DNA from: Chloroflexota bacterium
Lineage (GTDB): Bacteria; Chloroflexota; Limnocylindria; Limnocylindrales; CSP1-4
DNA length: 45,513 nucleotides
Assembly (NCBI GenBank): GCA_016191345.1
Contig: JACPOU010000028.1
Coordinates: 1-45,513 of the forward strand
Reading direction: 5' to 3'
The notes under the pieces are model-generated. The model made no database searches. It saw only the letters and a list, made by a program, of their open reading frames with translations, and had not been told where the DNA came from. Position numbers and translations under genes: made by a program. The stretch's first letter is position 1; each line of letters starts with the position of its first letter. This document shows positions 41,158 through 45,513 of the stretch, one piece after another.

Positions 41158-42544
41158 CGGGCGTGACCTCGCCGCGGCGGATCCGGCCCTGCGGCCGGTA
41201 GACGAACTCGGCCTCGGACACGCCGTAGAGGCGCGCCTTGCGGGCCCAGTCGCGGCTGACGACGACGCGGAGGATCGTCCGGGTCACGGTGATGGCCGTG
41301 AACATCGAGACGAGGATGCCCAGGATCAGGACGAGGGCGAAGCCCTGGATCACCGACGACCCGAAGAAGTACAGGATCGAGGCGGTGATGAGGCTGGACA
41401 CGTTGGAGTCGATGATCGAGTTCCAGGCGCGCGCGAAGCCGGCCTCGATCGCCTGGGGCAGGCTCTTGCCGAGGCGCATCTCCTCCTTGGACCGTTCGAA
41501 GATGAGGATGTTGGCATCGACCGCCATGCCCACCGAGAGCACGAAGCCTGCGATGCCGGCGAGCGTCAGCGTGACCGGGATGAGCCGGAAGACCGCGAAC
41601 AGGACGATCGCGTAATAGAGCAGCGCGAAGCTCGCCACGGCGCCCGGAAGCCGGTAGTGCAGGAGCATGAAGATCAGGACGAGCCCGACGGCGACCCCGC
41701 CGGCGAGGATGCTCCGCTGGAGGAACTCCTGGCCGAGCGTCGGGTCGATCGTGTCGCTCGAAAGCTCCTCGACCGGGAACGGCAGGGCGCCGAACCGCAG
41801 GACGTTGACGAGCTGCGTCGCCTCCTTCTGGGGAAAGCCGCCGATGCCGCCGCTCGTGATCTGGACGTTGCCGCCGGGGATGGCGTTCTGGATCGTCGGG
41901 GCCGAGATGACGACCGAGTCGAGGACGATCGCGAACTGCTGCTGGATGTGGGACGCCGTCCAGGCCCCGAAGAGATCCTTGCCCTCGCCCTTCAGGACGA
42001 AGTTGACCGCCCGATTGCCCTGCTGGTCGGCGCCCACGGTGGCGCTGTCCAGCTGGTCGCCGGAGAAGAGGATGCAGATCTGGCTGATCGCGCCGGTGCC
42101 CACGCACTTCGTCGCCGTCGACAGATCGAGGGTCTGGCCCTGGGTGACCGACTGCGAGGTGGGGATCGGGACGAAGTCGAGGCGGCCGGTCTGGCCGACG
42201 AGGGCCCGGACCGTACCGGTGTCCGTCACGCCGGGCAGCTCCACGACGATCCGGTCCGTGCCGCTCGTCACGACGACCGGCTCCGCGACGCCCGTCGAGT
42301 TCACCCGGTTCTCGATGATCTGGCGGACGACCTCGACGTCGGCGAGGCTCGGCGTCTTGCCCCCGGCGGGGTCGACGCGGTACTCGACCTTGAGGCCACC
42401 CTGCAGGTCGAGGCCCAGCTTCGTCTCGATCAGGCGGCTCCCACCCTCGGCGTCACCGCCGGGGATACGGAGTCGGGGCCAGAAGTCGATGAAGAGGGCG
42501 AGCGCGCCGATGACGGCGATGAGAACGAGTCCGGTCCTGCGCAT
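41150..42544 (-). CDS. secD: Protein translocase subunit SecD
   Basis: SecD is the larger partner of SecF. The 464-residue protein has the first helix (about 5-21), GLDLQGGLKVEYRVDP and the large periplasmic P1 domain. Five C-terminal helices follow with ILAGGVAVGLVLIFMLLHYR, LSVGMAVDANILIFERSKEE and the ending motif ARAWNSIIDSNVSSLITA. A TATCAT box lies 9 bases before the ATG at 42544, so the leader is at most a few bases. secD-secF overlap by 8 bases. Confidence 0.96.
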   Translation of the reverse strand: MRRTGLVLIAVIGALALFIDFWPRLRIPGGDAEGGSRLIETKLGLDLQGGLKVEYRVDPAGGKTPSLADVEVVRQIIENRVNSTGVAEPVVVTSGTDRIVVELPGVTDTGTVRALVGQTGRLDFVPIPTSQSVTQGQTLDLSTATKCVGTGAISQICILFSGDQLDSATVGADQQGNRAVNFVLKGEGKDLFGAWTASHIQQQFAIVLDSVVISAPTIQNAIPGGNVQITSGGIGGFPQKEATQLVNVLRFGALPFPVEELSSDTIDPTLGQEFLQRSILAGGVAVGLVLIFMLLHYRLPGAVASFALLYYAIVLFAVFRLIPVTLTLAGIAGFVLSVGMAVDANILIFERSKEEMRLGKSLPQAIEAGFARAWNSIIDSNVSSLITASILYFFGSSVIQGFALVLILGILVSMFTAITVTRTILRVVVSRDWARKARLYGVSEAEFVYRPQGRIRRGEVTPGV

Positions 42545-42553
42545 CGACGGCGG

Positions 42554-42559
42554 ATGATA
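42554..42559 (-). promoter_or_regulatory. -10 box for secDF, near-leaderless
   Basis: TATCAT on the minus strand (5 of 6 matches to consensus), 9 bases before the secD ATG. Initiation 6-7 bases on would leave a leader of 2-3 bases. Confidence 0.5.
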
Positions 42560-42596
42560 CAGGCGCGCAGCATCCGACGCCGGGCACGTGACGTCG

Positions 42597-44561
42597 CTAC
42601 GCCTCCAGCCCCTCCTTGATCCGGGCAGCCAGCGCGCGGCCGATGCCCGGGATCGAGGCGATCTGCTCCACCGGCGCCTCGCGGATCCGCTTCACCGAGC
42701 CGAAGGTCCGGAGGAGTGCCGCGCGCCGTCGCGGGCCGATGCCGTCGAGCTCATCGAACGCCGACCTGACCGAGTTCCGGGCCCGGAGCCTGCGGTGGTA
42801 CGTGATCGCGAAGCGGTGGGCCTCGTCGCGGAGGCGCTGGACGAGGTAGAGCGCCTGGCTCGTCGTCGGCAGGAGCACCGGCTCCGCCCGGCCCGGGAGG
42901 ACCAGCTCCTCGCGCTCCTTGGCGAGGCCCGCGAGCGGGAGGTCGTGGAGCCCCAGCTCGTCGAGGGCGATCTTGGCCGCGTTCACCTGGGAGCGGCCGC
43001 CGTCCACGATGACGAGGTCGGGCATTGCCCAGCGCTGCTCCTCGGCACTCCCCTCCTCGCCCGGCTTCACGTTGCGGAACCGGCGGCGGAGGACCTCCTG
43101 GTGGCTCGCGACGTCGCTCTGGCCCTCGACGGTCCGGATCTGGAAGCGGCGGTACTCCCCCGTTCGAGGCTTGCCGTCCTCGAAGACGACCATGCTGCCG
43201 ACCGTGTTGGTGCCCTGGAAGGTCGAGATGTCGTAGCACTCGATGCGGGCCGGCAGGACCGGCAGGTCGAGCGCTGCGGCCAGCTCCTCGAGGGCGCCGA
43301 GGGTCCTGCCCTGGTCGGCGAGCCAGCGCGCCTGCTCGCGGCCGAGCATCTCGGCGGCGTTGCGCGTCGCGAGGGTCATGAGCTGGCGCCGGTCGCCGCG
43401 CTGCGGGACGCGGAGGTGGACGCCGCCAAGCGGGCCGCGGCGGCGCTCCGAGGCCGTGTCGGTCGCGCGGATCCAGCGGTCGGTCTCGGTGGGGGTGGCG
43501 CCGCCCGCCTCGGTCGCGGTGGCGGTGAGGGCGGCGCGGCGGTCGCCGAGGAACGCCTCGAGGTCGGCGGCGTCCGGCAGCTCGACCGGGATCGCGATCT
43601 CGCGCGGCACGCTCGAGGCCCGGGCGTAGTACTGGAGGAGGAAGCCGGAGACGACGTCTGCGTCGGTCGTGTCGCGGGGCGCCTCGAGGAGGAAGACGTC
43701 GCGCCCGATCGCCTTGCCGGTCCGGATCACGAAGATCTGGACGGCGGCCTGGTTGTCGCGCCGGGCGAGGCCGATGAGGTCGAGGTCGGTCCGGGCGAAG
43801 GCGGCCATCTTCTGGCTCTCCATCGTCCGCTCGACGGCCCGGACCTTGTCCCGGAGCGCCGCGGCGCGCTCGTAGTCCTGGCGCTCCGAGGCCTGGCCCA
43901 TCTCGTCGCGGAGGGCGCGGGCCACGGACTCCTGGCGGCCCTCCAGAAACAGCTCCACCTGGGCGATGTCGGCCCGGTAGGCCGCCCTGTCGATCGCCTG
44001 GATGCAGGGGCCCTGGCAGCGCTTGATGTGGTAGAGCAGGCAGGGCCGCTGGAGCGCCCGCTCCCCATCCTTGATCTCGATCGTGCAGGTCCGGAACGGG
44101 AACAGGCGACGGACCAGGTTCATCGCCTCGTCCACGCTGGAGGCGGATGCGTACGGGCCGAAGTAGCGGCTGCCGTCCTGCGGCAGCTTCCGGGTCCGCT
44201 CGATGCGCGGGAAGTCGTCGCCCAGGGTGATCTTGATGAACGGGTAGCTCTTGTCGTCCTTCAGCCGGATGTTGAACTGGGGCTGGTAGCGCTTGATGAG
44301 GTTGCCCTCGAGAAGAAGGGCCTCGGAGATGGAATCGGTGAGCGTGTACTCGAGGTCCACGACCTTGTCGATGACGCTCTTGATCCGGTGGACCTCTGCG
44401 GGCGAATCCTTCTGCCAGTAGCTCCGGACGCGGCTCCGCAGGCTCTGGGCCTTGCCGACGTAGATGACGTGGCCGCGGGCGTCCTTCATGAGGTACACCC
44501 CCGGCCGGTCGGGCAGGTTCCTGAGCGTCGCGGCGAGCGCAGTGGGGAGCGTCGGGGTCAC
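42597..44561 (-). CDS. uvrC: Excinuclease ABC subunit C
   Basis: UvrC makes both incisions around bulky DNA lesions in nucleotide excision repair. The 654-residue protein has the GIY-YIG nuclease (GVYLMKD near 21-27, VIYVGKA near 31-37), a Cys-containing stretch (CLLYHIKRCQGPC) and a UVR motif for UvrB (about 210-245). The RNase H-like endonuclease domain (CYDISTFQGTNTVGSMVVFEDG, VIVDGGRSQVNAA) and C-terminal helix-hairpin-helix repeats with IPGIGRALAARI follow. A roughly 40-residue variable insertion lies near residues 345-385. GTG 44561 follows a TAAGAT box by 6 bases. Confidence 0.97.
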   Translation of the reverse strand: MTPTLPTALAATLRNLPDRPGVYLMKDARGHVIYVGKAQSLRSRVRSYWQKDSPAEVHRIKSVIDKVVDLEYTLTDSISEALLLEGNLIKRYQPQFNIRLKDDKSYPFIKITLGDDFPRIERTRKLPQDGSRYFGPYASASSVDEAMNLVRRLFPFRTCTIEIKDGERALQRPCLLYHIKRCQGPCIQAIDRAAYRADIAQVELFLEGRQESVARALRDEMGQASERQDYERAAALRDKVRAVERTMESQKMAAFARTDLDLIGLARRDNQAAVQIFVIRTGKAIGRDVFLLEAPRDTTDADVVSGFLLQYYARASSVPREIAIPVELPDAADLEAFLGDRRAALTATATEAGGATPTETDRWIRATDTASERRRGPLGGVHLRVPQRGDRRQLMTLATRNAAEMLGREQARWLADQGRTLGALEELAAALDLPVLPARIECYDISTFQGTNTVGSMVVFEDGKPRTGEYRRFQIRTVEGQSDVASHQEVLRRRFRNVKPGEEGSAEEQRWAMPDLVIVDGGRSQVNAAKIALDELGLHDLPLAGLAKEREELVLPGRAEPVLLPTTSQALYLVQRLRDEAHRFAITYHRRLRARNSVRSAFDELDGIGPRRRAALLRTFGSVKRIREAPVEQIASIPGIGRALAARIKEGLEA

Positions 44562-44567
44562 GAGTCG

Positions 44568-44573
44568 ATCTTA
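44568..44573 (-). promoter_or_regulatory. -10 box for a probable leaderless uvrC transcript
   Basis: TAAGAT on the minus strand, then 6 bases, then the GTG start. No Shine-Dalgarno sequence fits. Confidence 0.45.
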
Positions 44574-44604
44574 CGGGGGAGTGGCGCGCGCGGCGGGAAT
44601 CAGC

Positions 44605-44631
44605 GAGGCCGGGCCCGTGGGGCCCGGCCTC
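44605..44631 (-). terminator. Strong hairpin terminator after the surface-protein gene
   Basis: A perfect 12-bp inverted repeat (44605-44616 and 44620-44631, GAGGCCGGGCCC against GGGCCCGGCCTC) with a 3-base loop, 29 bases downstream of the stop at 44660 and upstream of uvrC. No T tract, but the best hairpin in the window. Confidence 0.6.
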
Positions 44632-44659
44632 GAGTGCTTGCGGTGCAGCCGCAGCTCGT

Positions 44660-45513
44660 CTACTTGAGCTTGAAGTGGGCGTAGATGACGGAACCGTCCT
44701 GAGTCTGCATCGAAACGGAGTAGCAGGCGCCGGGTGACTTCGGAGTCTGCCAGTTCTGGATGAACTGCCCACCAGATCCGTCGTACCGGAGGGAAGTGCC
44801 GCCGGTGGCCGTCATCTCGATTGCATCGGCCGGCACGTCCACGAAGGCGAGACAGTTCGTCAGGGTTGCCTTGAAGCCCTTGATCGCCGTCACGTTCGTC
44901 AGCTCCGTCGAACCTTGGAAGATCTCGAACTTCAGCGGGACAGTCGAACCGCCCTTCACCGTATTCAGGAAACCCATGTCAACAGGCTGATAGAAGCCAT
45001 TGAGAGACCATCCGAGGATCGTGAAGTTGACCGTTGTTAAGGAGAGGACGAGGGTGTAGTTGGAGCTGTTCGGCACTAGCGTGCCAAGCGTGATCGGGTA
45101 ACTGCCCACAGCCTCACCAGGAGCACGCCCGAGCGAGCCGCTCACTCCGACGACCTCGCTGAGTGCGAAAGTCAGAGTCGCGTCACCCAAGCCGAACACC
45201 TTCGACTGCCCACTCGCGGGCGTGACGGTCACCGGGCGAGCCGTGATCGCGAGGTTCGCGCCGACGTAGGTGATCGAGTAGTTCGGGTTGTTGGCGTTGG
45301 TGACGGTGCCCTGGAGGATGGCGTAGGGGCTGCTGGCCACGGTCTCGCCGGCGATCCGGCTGAGCGATCCGGTGATCGCGACGCCGCTGCCGAGGCTGCT
45401 CGTGGTGAAGGTCAGGGCCGGGTCGGCGTCGCCGTAGACCTTGGTCTGCGGATCGGCGGTCACGGTCACCGGGCGAGCCGTGATCGCGAGGTTCGCGCCG
45501 ACGTAGGTGATCG
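44660..45513 (-). CDS. Repetitive surface protein, MBG-like repeats plus C-terminal PxKF-type domain (partial)
   Basis: Only the C-terminal 283 or so residues lie in the window; the frame is open to the edge and the start is outside. The visible part has MBG/YDG-like beta-sandwich repeats of 79 residues: ITARPVTVT, QTKVYGDADPALTFT and GSLSRIAGETV, then a second unit with QSKVFGLGDATLTFA. The C-terminal domain reads GFYQPVDMGFLNTVKGGSTVPLKF, here noted by its ends, with CLAFVD and GACYSVSMQTQDG, and finishes AHFKLK. This matches the PxKF-type domain that ends many secreted actinobacterial and chloroflexotal proteins. Base composition is less GC-rich than its neighbours. A role in adhesion or surface display is inferred. 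Confidence 0.8.
   Translation of the reverse strand, partial: ITYVGANLAITARPVTVTADPQTKVYGDADPALTFTTSSLGSGVAITGSLSRIAGETVASSPYAILQGTVTNANNPNYSITYVGANLAITARPVTVTPASGQSKVFGLGDATLTFALSEVVGVSGSLGRAPGEAVGSYPITLGTLVPNSSNYTLVLSLTTVNFTILGWSLNGFYQPVDMGFLNTVKGGSTVPLKFEIFQGSTELTNVTAIKGFKATLTNCLAFVDVPADAIEMTATGGTSLRYDGSGGQFIQNWQTPKSPGACYSVSMQTQDGSVIYAHFKLK

Overview
This is a very GC-rich (about 70%) bacterial chromosome segment made almost entirely of core genes. It most resembles an uncultured Chloroflexota lineage of the Limnocylindria/Ellin6529 type. That guess is an inference from several traits: Pro/Thr/Ser-rich linkers in exported proteins, a LytR-CpsA-Psr protein with extra N-terminal membrane segments, an IleRS with unusual signature motifs, a WhiA-YvcK-RapZ cluster, and a C-terminal PxKF-type surface protein. 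No 16S rRNA gene is present to confirm it. I see no phage, transposase, CRISPR or recognisable defence locus. Most of the window is ordinary housekeeping DNA, so the interesting points are small-scale.

Layout. 1-127: an 18-bp tandem array at the window edge. 128-9369 (minus strand): translation and maturation genes (def, fmt), a molybdopterin oxidoreductase subunit, priA, gmk, rluD, lspA and then ileS (9366-12722). 12818-14608 (plus): LytR-CpsA-Psr protein. 14616-17325 (minus): membrane glycosyltransferase and ilvE. 17461-21088 (minus): rpsF-ssb-rpsR followed by a TauE/SafE permease, a DUF1634 protein and a CaCA cation exchanger. 21250-22787 (plus): CpaE/TadZ-like ATPase and a small membrane protein. 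23125-26956: eight minus-strand tRNA genes (Leu-UAA, Cys, Gln, Gly, Phe, Val, Leu-GAG, Leu-CAG) interleaved with a DoxX-like gene and lemA-htpX. 26985-35915 (minus): peptide-type solute-binding protein, secG, gpmI, tpiA, whiA, yvcK, rapZ, tatC, tatA. 35961-44561 (minus): pyrF, a PD40/TolB-like protein, recJ, secF, secD, uvrC. 44660-end: C-terminal part of a repetitive surface protein that continues beyond the window.

The genes are tightly packed. At least seven junctions use a 4-base ATGA or GTGA stop/start overlap, which implies translational coupling inside long operons. Several first genes (def, the LCP gene, the DoxX-like gene, tpiA, uvrC, secD) carry a -10-like hexamer only 6-9 bases before the start codon, which suggests leaderless mRNAs.

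Three protein-export modules lie close together: TatAC, SecDF and SecG. A glycolysis/cell-envelope regulatory group (tpiA, gpmI, whiA, yvcK, rapZ) sits between SecG and Tat. The most notable anomalies are: an apparent one-base frameshift at the 3' end of tatC, whose repair would restore a GTGA junction with rapZ; a roughly 100-residue mucin-like insertion in SecF; an IleRS lacking canonical HIGH and KMSKS signatures; a molybdenum hydroxylase subunit translationally coupled to fmt; and five unrelated tandem arrays, four in spacers and one in secF.
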